Source: CBDDEC01 sp965198045 (GTDB lineage Bacteria; Chloroflexota; Dehalococcoidia; UBA2979). Taken from it: a stretch of 64,000 nucleotides of DNA. Below the pieces are notes generated by a model that had not been told where the DNA came from, did not search any database, and was given only the letters and a program-made list of their open reading frames with translations. Of the stretch, positions 1 to 8,538 are shown piece by piece. Each line of letters opens with the position of its first letter. Position 1 is the stretch's first letter. The position numbers and the translations under genes are program-made. The stretch spans positions 496,001 to 560,000 of the forward strand of contig CBDAOL010000011.1 of assembly GCA_965198045.1 (NCBI GenBank), in the 5' to 3' direction.

Positions 1-2827
1 CGATCCGCCATCCTTCGGCGGCGACCAGCAGGCCGAACGCCGCGATCAGCGCGATCAGCGATCGGTATTCGATCGTCGAGGGTGCATCGAACCCCGGCTC
101 GGCGCGAAGCGAGAGCGCGGTGCCGGCCGCCGCGAGTGCGGCCAGCGGCAGGCCCCACGACAGCACGACGATGACCGCGGCGTCGTAGTCCTCCTCGACA
201 TAACGCCGTCGCGAGGTGAGCGCGACGAACAGCGCCAGGCCGACTGCGGCGTAGCTCGGTCCGAGGGTCCACGGCTCGAACCCGAACGACGGCCAGGCCG
301 CGGCCACGGCGATGGCCGCGATGGCGAGCGCCGGCACCTGCCAGTCCCAGCGGCCGAGCCGCCAACCCTCGGCCGCCACGAGCACGCCCAGCAGGCCGCC
401 GAGGGCGACGAGGGCGCGGTACTCGATCGTCGAGGGCGGGTCGTAACCGGCCTCCGCCCGCAGTTGCAGCGCGATCGTCGCCGCGACGAGCGAGGCCGCG
501 ATCAGACCCCAGGACAGCACGACTACGGCCAGTGCCTCGCGATCGACCTCGGCGTAGCGCCGCCGCGAGGCGAGCACCACGAGCAGCGCGATGCCGGCGG
601 CGGCGTAGACGGGTCCGAGCGTCCAGATCTCGAAGTCCAGCGCAGGCCAGGCGGCGCCCAGCGCGCCAGCGACGATGGCGAGCGCAGGCACCTGCACGTC
701 CCAGCGACGCAGCCGCCAGCCCTCGAGGGCCAACAGCACGCCGATGGCGGCGATGACGGCGACGAGCGTCTGATACTCAGCCGTCGAGGGCGCGTCGTAG
801 CCGGATTCGGCGCGCAGAGACAATGCGATCACGGCCGTGGCCGGGGCGGTGAGGAGCACGCCCCAGCTCAGTAAGATCGCGGACAGCGGCCGCTCCTCGA
901 GACGATCATCGATCAAGGCGTAGTCGCGGAACGAGGCTAGGCCCGCGAACAGCGCGAGACCGGCCGCGCCGTAGACCCACGCCAGCGTCCAGAGCTCCCA
1001 GTCGGCCGCCGCCCAGACGGCCGCCGCCGAGGCGACAGCGAGACCGGCTGAGAGCAACGTCAGCCCCCAGCGTCGCGTCCAGCCGAAGGCGAGCAGCAGC
1101 GCGACGGCCGGCACGCCGAGGAGGACTGCGTCGTGTCCGGCGTAGGGGTCCCAGCGCTGCAGCGAGACCGCCGTCGTGACCGCGAGCGCTGGCAGCAGCG
1201 CGCCGTAGGCCCGAGCGTCGCTCCTTGCGACGGCGGCCATCGCGAGCACGACCAGCCAGCCGACGACGAGGTACGACCAGCCGGTGTCCGGCCGGGCTAC
1301 GCCGAGCTCGCGATGCGCGTACGCGATCGCGACGAGGAGCATGACGAACGCCAGCCAACTAAAGATCAGTCGCTCGCCCCACGCCGTCGGCAGCCGCTTC
1401 GCCCACACCTCCGTGAAGACGCCGCCGGTAACGTTCACCGCCGCGACGCCGGTGAGGATGGCGGCGCTGGCGGCGAACGCGACGAGGCCGTGAGCGCCGT
1501 CCGAATAGGTGTCGATGAGCACGAATGGCGTCAGCGCGGCCACGCCAGCGAACGTCCAGCCGGCAGGCGTGAGGCGGGCGTCGAGGTGGCCCCAGCGTCG
1601 CTGGGTAGCCACGACCGTGGCTGCCACGATGAGCGAGGGATAGGCATACCAGTCCGCCTCGAACCCAAACGCCCACAGCGCTGCGACCGCGGCGAGCGTG
1701 ATGCCGATGGCGGTTGCGATGGCGGTCAACACCTCGCGACGCTCGTAGCCGAGGTAGGTGAACCCGGCCGCGAGCAGTGCGTAGGTGGTGGGGAGGGGGC
1801 CCCGGTGGAGTGTGTCGTCGGCAAGCACGATGTGCGAGAAGAACAGCGACAGGGTCGCGATCGCGGCGAGGTAAACGAGCGCGGGCGCTCGCAGCCATCC
1901 GGTTCGCGCCAGCGGGACGATCGTGACGGCTGCGAAGGCCATCCACCACGCGCCGAACCACTCGCCCGGGATGTCGAGCGTGAAGAAGAGGGCAGCCCAC
2001 GCGATGTGGATCGCGAGCGCGGCCGGCACGGCATAGAGACGCCCGAACCCCTGCCGGAAGAGCACGCCGTAGAACAGCACGCTGTACGAGGCGCCGCCGA
2101 ACCACACAGCGCTCGCCGAGACGTCGCGGTCCGCCAGCACCTCGGTGTAGATGAGCACAAAGTTCAGCGGCGTGAAGAGCGCGCCGATGGCGAGGAAGAC
2201 CGGTCCCGCTTCCTGCACACGCGGCCAGCGGCGGATGAACAGGCCGGTGCCGAGGAACCCCACCGTGTACGTCGCCAGCAGCCCGACGCGCCAGCCGGTC
2301 GCCAACTCGCCGTCCTGGAGCGAGACAAAGGTCAGCGCCGACACCACGAGCAGGAACGCGCCGAGGTAGAGCAGGACGTCGGCCTGGCGCGTCGCCACCC
2401 AGGCCTGCAGGTCGAAGGATGGCCGGGGTGGTCGACGCGGCGGCGCTGGTCGACGCCGCGTAGGAGCCGTAGACGCCGGTGCTGGCGTCGGGCCGGCGGC
2501 TGGCGTGCCGGGGATGGGGGGTGGAGGTGGTGCCGCCGCCGAGGGCTGCGGAGCCGGTTCGCTGGACGGTGGAGCGGCCTCGCGACCACTGAGGCTCGCC
2601 AGGCGACGCTCGTACTCCTGGCGCACCTGCTCGGTGCTCTCGGCGTCGATCAGCTCGACATCGATCCATCGCTGCAGCGTCGAGAGCAGCGCGGCCGTGG
2701 TCGGCAGGTCGCGACGGAGCAGCGGCTCGGCCCACGTCTCACCGCAGTGCGGGCACACGGAAAGCGGAGCCTCGAATGCCTCGCCGCACAGCGAGCAATA
2801 GCGCGGCCTTGCGCGGTCGGTCGTCAT
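1..2827 (-). CDS. Zinc-ribbon polytopic membrane protein with 118-residue tandem repeats (partial, C-terminus off window)
   Basis: The minus-strand frame starting at 2827 (MTTDRARPRYC) stays open to the left edge, giving at least 942 residues with no stop. Residues 11-28 hold a CxxC...CxxC zinc ribbon (C11, C14, C25, C28). A helical stretch follows, then a Pro/Ala-rich linker (about 75-135), then many hydrophobic segments from about residue 145, such as LLYLGAFLLVVSALTFVSL. From about residue 560 a unit of exactly 118 residues recurs; its landmarks are APSTAEYQ or PPSTIEYR, then a segment ending in LVAAEGWR, then TLGPxYAAxGLAL. No enzyme motif is visible. It resembles large bacterial membrane proteins of DUF2157 type, but I do not recognise a named family. 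The long ORFs in the other frames here are shadows. The protein probably sits in the cytoplasmic membrane with the ribbon in the cytoplasm; its role is unknown. Confidence 0.85.
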   Translation of the reverse strand, partial: MTTDRARPRYCSLCGEAFEAPLSVCPHCGETWAEPLLRRDLPTTAALLSTLQRWIDVELIDAESTEQVRQEYERRLASLSGREAAPPSSEPAPQPSAAAPPPPPIPGTPAAGPTPAPASTAPTRRRPAPPRRPPRPSFDLQAWVATRQADVLLYLGAFLLVVSALTFVSLQDGELATGWRVGLLATYTVGFLGTGLFIRRWPRVQEAGPVFLAIGALFTPLNFVLIYTEVLADRDVSASAVWFGGASYSVLFYGVLFRQGFGRLYAVPAALAIHIAWAALFFTLDIPGEWFGAWWMAFAAVTIVPLARTGWLRAPALVYLAAIATLSLFFSHIVLADDTLHRGPLPTTYALLAAGFTYLGYERREVLTAIATAIGITLAAVAALWAFGFEADWYAYPSLIVAATVVATQRRWGHLDARLTPAGWTFAGVAALTPFVLIDTYSDGAHGLVAFAASAAILTGVAAVNVTGGVFTEVWAKRLPTAWGERLIFSWLAFVMLLVAIAYAHRELGVARPDTGWSYLVVGWLVVLAMAAVARSDARAYGALLPALAVTTAVSLQRWDPYAGHDAVLLGVPAVALLLAFGWTRRWGLTLLSAGLAVASAAAVWAAADWELWTLAWVYGAAGLALFAGLASFRDYALIDDRLEERPLSAILLSWGVLLTAPATAVIALSLRAESGYDAPSTAEYQTLVAVIAAIGVLLALEGWRLRRWDVQVPALAIVAGALGAAWPALDFEIWTLGPVYAAAGIALLVVLASRRRYAEVDREALAVVVLSWGLIAASLVAATIALQLRAEAGYDPPSTIEYRALVALGGLLGVLVAAEGWRLGRWDWQVPALAIAAIAVAAAWPSFGFEPWTLGPSYAAVGLALFVALTSRRRYVEEDYDAAVIVVLSWGLPLAALAAAGTALSLRAEPGFDAPSTIEYRSLIALIAAFGLLVAAEGWRI
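70..1140. repeat. Tandem coding repeats, period 354 bp
   Basis: The landmark gtcgag occurs at 75, 429 and 783, exactly 354 bp (118 codons) apart. A more diverged fourth unit follows near 1137. Each unit encodes several membrane segments. The repeats may continue past the left edge. Confidence 0.8.
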
Positions 2828-3089
2828 CCGGACGCCCACCCGTCATCCGTCGAGCGCTACTCGGCGGTGCTTCTCAGTGTGACGCAGGCCAGCACGCCCG
2901 GCGGTGGGAACACAACCAACGGTGCAATGCCGACCGCTGATCGCAGCACGCGGTCACGGTACGAGGACGATCGTCGCCTCTTACTGGTTAGAGCGAATGC
3001 TATCACGGCACGCATCTCCGAATAACGGAGGATCGCTCGTCGAGACACGCGAAATCACGCGCGTGCAGCGACGAGCTGGTAGCGAGCGG

Positions 3090-4205
3090 TTAGCCCCTCG
3101 GCAGCCCGAGGCCGCGGGTCGCGATGACGTTGCGCTGGATTTCCGAGGTGCCGCCGGCGATCGTCGCGGACACGCTCGACAGGTAGCTCGTCGCCCAGCG
3201 GCCCTCGGGCGGTGTGTACTCCGGCGGGCCCTTGCGCACGTCACCGTACTTGCCGAGGAGCTTGGTCGCCGTGCGCGCGATGCGCTGGGTGAACTCGGTG
3301 GTGAACAGCTTCGTCATCGAGGCCTCGTGGTTGGGGACGAGGCCGCGAGCCTGCATCGAGATCACGCGTTGCGAGAGCGTCTTCGCCACATTCGCCTCGA
3401 CGTAGCGATCGACGAGTTCGAGGCGCGGGCTGTGGGGCTGATTCAGGCGTGAGCGCTCCGGATGCTCGGCGCGGATCGCGGTCAGCCCGTCCTTGAGGCG
3501 ATCGAGCGTCTGCAGTTGCCCCACAGACGAGCCGATCGAGACCGTTCGAAGTCGAGGTGAGTCGCACCGACGTACCAGCCGCGGTTGATCTCGCCCACGG
3601 CGTTCTTCACGGGCACGCGCACGTCTTCGAAGAACACTTCGTTGAAGCCCTGCGCGTCGCTCATCTGGACCAGTGGCCGCACGGAAATCCCGGGTGAGTC
3701 CATGCGCAGCAGGATGTAGGTGATGCCTCGATGCTTCGGCGCCTCGGGGTCCGTGCGGACCATGGCGAACATCATCGACGCCATCTGCGCGCCGGTCGTC
3801 CAGATCTTCTGGCCGTTGATCACGAAGTCGTCGCCGTCGCGCTCGGCACGGGTCTGCAGCGACGCGAGGTCCGAACCCGATCCTGGCTCCGAGTAGCCCT
3901 GGGTCCAGAAGACTCCGTCCTTGACCATCGGCGGCAGGAACTCCTGTTTCTGCTCGTCGGTGCCGTGGACCATGATTGTGGAGCCGACATCAGGCACGGG
4001 GATCATTGGCGCCTGGCGCTCCGCGAACGTCTCGTTGAGCAGGTACTGCTCCATGGGCGAGAGGTCGGCGTCGCCGTACTCCTTTGGCCACGCGGGCGCG
4101 ATCCAGCCACGCTCCACCAGCGCGTCTCGCCACGGCTTCATCGTCGCGAAGATGCGACCCATTCGCTCCATGGGCGAGGCGTCGCCATCGTTGTCCCCGC
4201 CCCGC
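3090..4205 (-). pseudogene. Acyl-CoA dehydrogenase, 5' truncated and frameshifted
   Basis: The minus strand encodes most of an acyl-CoA dehydrogenase. It begins at GGDNDGDASP (about 4204) and contains ALVERGWIAPAWPKEYG, the FAD/substrate-loop motif QGYSEPGSGSDLAS and the C-terminal IAGGTSEIQRN. Two lesions are visible. The N-terminal roughly 50-60 residues are missing and are replaced in frame by an IS3 transposase. Near 3535-3545 one base appears lost, so the frame shifts from FERSRSARLWGN into the frame reading SVGQLQTLDRLKDG. Intact homologues are about 390 residues and catalyse alpha-beta oxidation of acyl-CoA thioesters with FAD. As assembled this copy should be inactive; a sequencing error could explain the single-base shift but not the missing N-terminus. 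Confidence 0.8.
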
Positions 4206-4978
4206 ACGTAGGTGAGGTCGGCCTCCCAGAGGCGGTTGGGGACCGGCGCCCGGAAGTCGCGGTCCACGAGGTCTGCGGGCCTGGGCGCGCTCTCGTCGGG
4301 CACGGTCGTGCGCCTGACCTTCCCACGCACCACGCCTGAGAGGCCCAGCTCCCGCATCAGCCGCTCGACGGTGCAGCGGGCGACCGGGATCCTCTCGCGC
4401 TGCAGCTGGCGCCACATCTTCCGCGCGCCGTAGACCCCGAAGTGCTCGCCGTGGGTGGCGCAGCGGGCCTCGTCGCGCACCCGCCGGGCGGAGGGCCGGC
4501 GTCGTCTGTCGGCGTAGTACGTCGACGGGGCAACCTGCAGCTCCCGGCAGATCGGCTCGACCCCGAAGCGCTCGCGATGCGCCCCGATGAAGCGGCTCAC
4601 TTCGGCAGTCGCGGGTCGAGCTCCCGCGCGAAGAAAAGCGGAAGCCGCCTTGAGGATCTCGTTGGCGCGGCGCAGCTCGCAGTTCTCGCGCTCGAGCTCC
4701 CGCAGCCGCTCCCGCTCCTCCGTCGCCAGCCCCGGCCGGGCGCCGCTGTCGACCTCAGCCCGCCGCACCCACGTCCGCAACGTCTCGGCCGTCATCCCAA
4801 ACTTTGAGGCGATCATCCTCTCAGAGGTTGGAGCCTCCAACTGGGTACCTGCCTCGTCGTGTCATCGCTCCCCGTCGCAGTGGGCAACGATCACGTCGAC
4901 AGCAGAGATCCGCGAGCGGGCCGTCCGCGCATGGTGTTCGAGCACGAGCGGGAGCACCTTTCCCGAGGCGGTTCAGGC
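4205..4978 (-). mobile_element. IS3-family element, 3' truncated, with rearranged left end
   Basis: The minus strand from 4840 encodes IS3 OrfA (FGMTAETLRTWVRRAEVD, leucine-zipper-like ELERENCELRRANEIL) running in one frame into OrfB (FRAPVPNRLWEADLTYV, the first catalytic Asp). It stops at about 4205, where the acyl-CoA dehydrogenase begins. The terminal inverted repeat (reads TGAACCGCCTCGGG on the minus strand) is at about 4965-4978. Between 4800 and 4978 the first codons of OrfA are broken into short blocks on alternating strands. Compare the collinear copy at 23273-23465. The element lacks the remaining DDE residues and cannot be active. Confidence 0.75.
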
Positions 4979-5022
4979 TGCGGGACCGCCGACCCACTGA
5001 CAGACCTTGGGCGTGTATCCTC

Positions 5023-5045
5023 TGGCACCATGTACCTTTGTGCCA
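5023..5045. promoter_or_regulatory. Inverted repeat, possible operator of the DUF6978/DUF1828 cassette
   Basis: TGGCAC (5023-5028) and GTGCCA (5040-5045) form perfect 6-bp arms around an 11-nt centre, about 75 bp upstream of the GTG start of the first cassette gene. No strong -35/-10 pair is evident. An operator role is inference. Confidence 0.3.
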
Positions 5046-5118
5046 ACCTATCGGTTCTCGCCGCGAGCAGTGCTGCCGACTGGACTCCCGGGATGGGTAA
5101 TGGGGAGACGCCTCTCAC

Positions 5119-5571
5119 GTGATCACGGAACAGGACGTAGCGGTGATCCTTTCCGACGAGACGAAGCAGATCACGGGCGACATCGCCTGGCGGCTTGATC
5201 CGGCTCACACCCCGGCGGTGACGTTCCGTGCGCCCGTACGGTCCGCACCCGGCTGGCCTCTCGCCGTCCATGCCTCCTGGAACCCCAAGGCCGGGAAGCT
5301 CGGCTACGCGCTCCTGCTTCAGGGGGAGGGGCGCATCCACGCCCTGAACATGGGTGCCTCGCACAGGAACCCGGCGGGAGAACACGTCGGGGATGTCCAC
5401 AAGCACCGCTGGACCGAGGAGTTCAGGGACAAATGGGCCTACGTGCCCGAGGACATCACCGCCCCGTGGGATCAACCCGTGGAGGTCTGGCAGCAGTTCT
5501 GCGCCGAGACGAACATCAGCCACACGGGGACGCTCTCGTCGCCGGAGTGGCAGGACGGGCTCGCGGTATGA
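5119..5571 (+). CDS. DUF6978-like protein, first gene of a two-gene cassette
   Basis: 150 residues with a GTG start (MITEQDVAVILSDETKQ). A GGGGAG-type ribosome site lies about 10 nt upstream. The second half holds HRNPAGEHVG, DVHKHRWTEEF, DKWAYVPEDI and a closing aromatic stretch, VWQQFCAETNI. From memory this layout matches DUF6978, small proteins often encoded beside DUF1828 genes. No signal peptide or membrane segment is visible, so it is probably cytosolic. The conserved His/Asp/Trp cluster could be an active or binding site, but no known catalytic motif is complete. The next gene starts 22 nt downstream on the same strand, so the two are very likely co-transcribed. The gene is full length and unbroken, unlike nearly all its neighbours. 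Function unknown. Confidence 0.75.
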   Translation: MITEQDVAVILSDETKQITGDIAWRLDPAHTPAVTFRAPVRSAPGWPLAVHASWNPKAGKLGYALLLQGEGRIHALNMGASHRNPAGEHVGDVHKHRWTEEFRDKWAYVPEDITAPWDQPVEVWQQFCAETNISHTGTLSSPEWQDGLAV

Positions 5572-5593
5572 TTGGACGGAGGAGGCTGGGGCG

Positions 5594-6403
5594 ATGAGCA
5601 CTCCCGACCTCTGCGAAGCGCTGCGCGCCACGCTTCCTGCGCTCTTCGAGTGCTCGCCCGCGCCGCGGGGGGTGGTCCGCGTGCGCACGCCGTTCCTCTA
5701 CCCAGACGGCGACGTCATCGACGTGTTCGTGGAGGACCGAGGCGAGGAGTACCTCCTCACCGATTACGGCGAAGCGCTGGGCTGGTTGCGCGGGCAGTCG
5801 TTCGGAGACGAAATGACGGTCAGCCAGACTCGCATGGCGCAGGACGTCTGCCTGACCCTCGGTGTCGAGTTGGACCGGGGGCAATTGACTCTGCACGGCG
5901 TAGACGCGCTGGCGCTCAGCGACGCGGTGCACCGCGTCGGACAGGCGATGGTTCGTGTCGCCGACATCTGGTTCACTTTCCAGCCGCGGGCCATCAAGAC
6001 GATCGGCGACGAGGTGGACGAATGGCTTCGGGAACAGCGGTTTGAGTTCCAGAAGCTGAGGCCGTACCGGGGACGGTCGGGCCGTGTCTGGACGGTGGAC
6101 TACGAGATTCTCGCCAGCACCCGGCGATCGCTGGTGTTTCTCTTGAACACCAGCAATCCGTCCTGGGCGAGGCGCCTGAGCGAACGCGTCGTCGCCGAGT
6201 GCAGCGACCTCAGCGACCTGCCGCGACAACAGGAGAGCCTGTCCTTCGTCTCTCTCTTCGACGACTCAGCCAACGTCTGGCGAGAAGAGGATTTCGCGCT
6301 TGTCGGGAGCGTCTCGCGGATTGCCACCTGGTCGCGGCCGGATGAATTCGCAGACATCCTGAGCACCGAGCCGGAGCCATCGTCACTGTTCGCAAATCCA
6401 TGA
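5594..6403 (+). CDS. DUF1828 domain protein, second gene of the cassette
   Basis: 269 residues from ATG 5594, with a strong GGAGGAGG site 8 nt upstream. Residues about 25-115 match the DUF1828 pattern: VVRVRTPFLYPDGDVIDVFV, then YLLTDYGEALGWL and LTLGVELDRGQLTL. Residues 115-269 form a separate mixed alpha/beta part with FQKLRPYRGRSGRVWTVDYE and SLVFLLNTSN. No membrane segment is present. The stop codon overlaps the ATG of a truncated hsdR gene as ATGA (6400-6403), which implies translational coupling to a type I restriction subunit in the ancestral operon. DUF1828 has no settled biochemical role that I know of. A regulatory, antitoxin-like or anti-restriction role is possible but not shown. 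Confidence 0.8.
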   Translation: MSTPDLCEALRATLPALFECSPAPRGVVRVRTPFLYPDGDVIDVFVEDRGEEYLLTDYGEALGWLRGQSFGDEMTVSQTRMAQDVCLTLGVELDRGQLTLHGVDALALSDAVHRVGQAMVRVADIWFTFQPRAIKTIGDEVDEWLREQRFEFQKLRPYRGRSGRVWTVDYEILASTRRSLVFLLNTSNPSWARRLSERVVAECSDLSDLPRQQESLSFVSLFDDSANVWREEDFALVGSVSRIATWSRPDEFADILSTEPEPSSLFANP

Positions 6404-6493
6404 CCACCCTCGCCGAAGCCGACGTCGAGGATGCCGCGCTTGAGTGGCTTGGCGACCTCGGCTGGCAGACCTGGTACGCCGGCGAGACACCCC
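6400..6493 (+). pseudogene. hsdR: Truncated start of a type I restriction subunit HsdR
   Basis: The ATG at 6400 overlaps the DUF1828 stop and encodes MTTLAEADVEDAALEWLGDL followed by GWQTWYAG. This closely resembles the N-terminus of type I restriction endonuclease R subunits (pattern xxEAxVExAALEWLxxLGWxxxxG). About 31 residues remain of a protein normally near 1000. The frame then runs into an IS30 transposase fragment. Identification rests on this short N-terminal pattern and on the defence-like context. Confidence 0.6.
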
Positions 6494-6499
6494 CGAGAT

Positions 6500-6870
6500 C
6501 ATGATCAGTCAGCGGCCCGCCGAAGCCGATGAACGCGCCGTTCCCGGCCATTGGGAGGGCGATCTCATCCTCGGGCTGGGCAGCTCGGCGATCGGTACGC
6601 TCGTCGAGCGCACGACACGGTTCACGATGCTGCTGCACCTGCCCCGCATGGACGGCCACGGACAGCAACCCACCGTCAAGAACGGCCCCCCGCTGGCCGG
6701 TCACGGTGCAGAGACGGTGCGTGACGCGATCGCGGCGTCGATCATGACGCTGCCCGAGCAGCTGCGCCGCTCGCTTGCCTGGGACCAGGGAGCGGAGATG
6801 GCCCAGCACGCGCAGCTGCGCATCGACACCGGCCTGCCGATCTACTTCTGCGACCCTCACATCATCTCGC
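6500..6870 (+). pseudogene. IS30-family transposase fragment
   Basis: The frame reads SQRPAEADERAVPGHWEGDL followed by ILG (first catalytic Asp), LVERTTRFTMLLHLP and LAWDQGAEMAQHAQL (second Asp), then FCDPH. Just after this an intact IS30 enzyme would continue to the catalytic Glu. The N-terminal DNA-binding part is also missing. Both ends are breakpoints: the truncated hsdR on the left and a Rieske-like fragment on the right. Confidence 0.75.
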
Positions 6871-6874
6871 CGCC

Positions 6875-7049
6875 GGACCGCACGGTCCCAGCTGTCTGTC
6901 CCACTCGAAGTCAGGCCGCCAAGGCACCATGCAGCCGAGATGAGGGTCCCTTGCGTAGAGGGCGACGAACTCACCCGGCGCGTGCTGGACCAGGTGGAAG
7001 ATAGTTCGAGGGTTGGGGTTCGTCAGTACGTTGGGGCGCTGCAGTTCAG
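6875..7049 (-). pseudogene. Rieske-like protein fragment
   Basis: The minus strand encodes NPRTIFHLVQHAPGEFVALY followed by ARDPHLGCMVPWRPDFEW. This resembles the cluster-binding stretch of Rieske-like or QcrA-type proteins (pattern DPHLGCxVPWRPDF). Only about 50 residues survive, flanked by an IS30 fragment and an unrelated ORF end. The canonical first CxH pair is absent (DPH), so the assignment is tentative. Confidence 0.35.
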
Positions 7050-7347
7050 AGCCCAGCCATCAGCGTCGGATCCACGAGTAGCTCCTCGCCCTCGTGCGTG
7101 TCGTTCGTCTCAACGTCGCGGCGCACGGTGAACAGGCGTTCAACGGACGCCACGCCAGGTGAAAGGCGAAGACGAGCGCCTCCGAGAGCGCGCTGACCGC
7201 ACCAGCCTCTCGCAGGATCGAGAGTGCCTCGTCGCTCAGCGCGAGGTCGAAGAGCGGCGAGTCCTCTGGCATGTAGGAAGACGCGCCTGCGAGCTGGCTG
7301 AGCAGCCGCGCGCGCGCCGTCGCCATTCTGTCATGTCTCCGCGTCAT
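7046..7347 (-). pseudogene. Small hypothetical gene with a frameshift
   Basis: From ATG 7347 the minus strand encodes an acidic, well-formed N-terminal part (MPEDSPLFDLALSDEALS, then LREAGAVSALSEAL). Near 7160 the plausible frame changes to one reading VERLFTVRRDVETNDTHEGE and ending LVDPTLMAGL at 7046. The ATG overlaps the stop of a preceding short reading frame as ATGA. I do not recognise the family. A one-base error or real decay would both explain the split. Confidence 0.4.
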
Positions 7348-7468
7348 TCCTCAGCGGTCGCATCGGACTCCGCACCCAGTTCGCGAACGGCGCCCGGCAC
7401 TTCCAGGCTGTGTAGTCTTTCGATGCGCGCGGTCGTGGACCACCATGGCAGCACCTCGACGCTGAGAG

Positions 7469-7755
7469 CTACCTCGTCTCATCGGACGACCGGAACGCTT
7501 GCAGCAGCCTGACGCGCGGCCCCGTCCGCAGGATCGCGCCGGCGTAGATGCGGCCTGCGAGCCAGACCATGCCGACGATCGCGGGGATCATCAGCGCGGC
7601 CGAGAAGACGATCTCCCGCAAGGCAGGCTCGCCATAGGCCACCCGTGCCGGCATCGCCAGCGGCGCCGTCACCGGTACGAGCGAGAGGACGCGCGCCAGG
7701 AGGCCGTCCGGGTTCTCCGGAACGACTAACCCGGACAGGAAGTATGGAACCAACA
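7469..7755 (-). pseudogene. C-terminal fragment of an ABC-2 type transporter permease
   Basis: About 95 residues on the minus strand: PENPDGLLARVLSLVPVTAP, then MPARVAYG and a hydrophobic helix, IPAIVGMVWLAGRIYAGAIL. The pattern (PxxPxGxLAxxLSxIPxTAPxxMPxR...WLAGRIY) is that of the last extracellular loop and last membrane helix of ABC-2 permeases (NatB/YhaP type). The first roughly 300 residues are missing; the fragment ends at the left edge of the rve-type IS. Not functional alone. Confidence 0.65.
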
Positions 7756-7827
7756 GCCGTCGGACGGCAAAACTTGATCCGTGTGGTTCGATGCTGAGAT
7801 AGCAGAGTATCGGCGAGCCACGAGAGG

Positions 7828-8538
7828 CTCGTCTGTGCTCTACCTCCGTCTGCTGGTTGCAGCACTCTTCGCTTCGGTCCGCGCCCGCCGAGATCTCGTC
7901 CTCGAGAACTTAGCGCTGCGGCATCAGCTCGCCGTCTACACAAGGGGCCGTCGTCGACCGCGGCTCCGTCGCCACGACCGCCGACTCTGGTCACTGCTGG
8001 CACGTGGTTGGTCCGGCTGGCGAGGCACGCTCGTGATGGTCGAGCCGGACACGGTGGTGCGCTGGCATCGTTCTGCTTGGCGCGCCTACTGGCGCTGGAA
8101 GAGTCGTCGCGGACCTGGGCGTCCCCACATTCCCGCCGAGTGGCAGCGGCTGATCCTGCGCATCGCCACTGAGAACTTAGCATCCGCGGTGGGGCGCCGT
8201 CCGCATCGTCGGCGAGCTGCGTGCCCTTGGCTTCGAGGTCAGCGCCCGCACCGTGAGTCGCTACCGCCGGCAAGCGCTGCGGCGCCCGCCGAGCCAGTCG
8301 TGGCGCACGTTTCTCCGCAACCACGCGTCCAGCATCTGGGCCGCCGATCTGTTCACGGTCCAGACGCTCGCCTTCCGCACGCTCTCCGTGCTCATCGTGA
8401 TCGACCACGACCGGCGCCGCATCCGGCACTGGAACGTCACGGAGCATCCGAACGCGCCCTGGCTCTGGCAGCAGATGATCGAGGCGACCGCCTGGGGTCA
8501 GCAGCCAGGGTTCCTGATCCGAGACCGCGACCGTAGCT
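7828..8538 (+). pseudogene. rve-type transposase, 5' part (frameshifted)
   Basis: The frame reads LYLRLLVAALFASVRARRDL, LENLALRHQLAVYTRGRRRP, WSGWRGTLVMVEPDTVVRWH and then, after a frame change near 8170, WRTFLRNHASSIWAADLFTV (first catalytic Asp) and IRDRDRS (second Asp). The frame change is caused by extra bases (a repeated gagaacttag) relative to the copy at 25.6 kb. Joined to 10110-10442 across the IS1182 insertion the protein reads RDRDRSYGGDF without a gap. Confidence 0.75.

Noticed and set aside
1133..3025. A 630-codon plus-strand open frame over the left membrane-protein gene
   Set aside because: It is rich in Arg, Gln and Glu with no domain, typical of the antisense of a GC-rich gene. 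The minus frame from 2827 gives clear membrane helices and repeats.
2857..3048. A 63-codon minus-strand frame between the membrane-protein gene and the dehydrogenase
   Set aside because: Basic, low-complexity sequence with no recognisable domain and no good ribosome site; treated as intergenic.
4770..4978. A programmed inversion system (shufflon-like) at the scrambled IS3 end
   Set aside because: Blocks are only 25-60 bp, lie within a dead IS, and have no recombination-site repeat between them; misassembly or decay is simpler.
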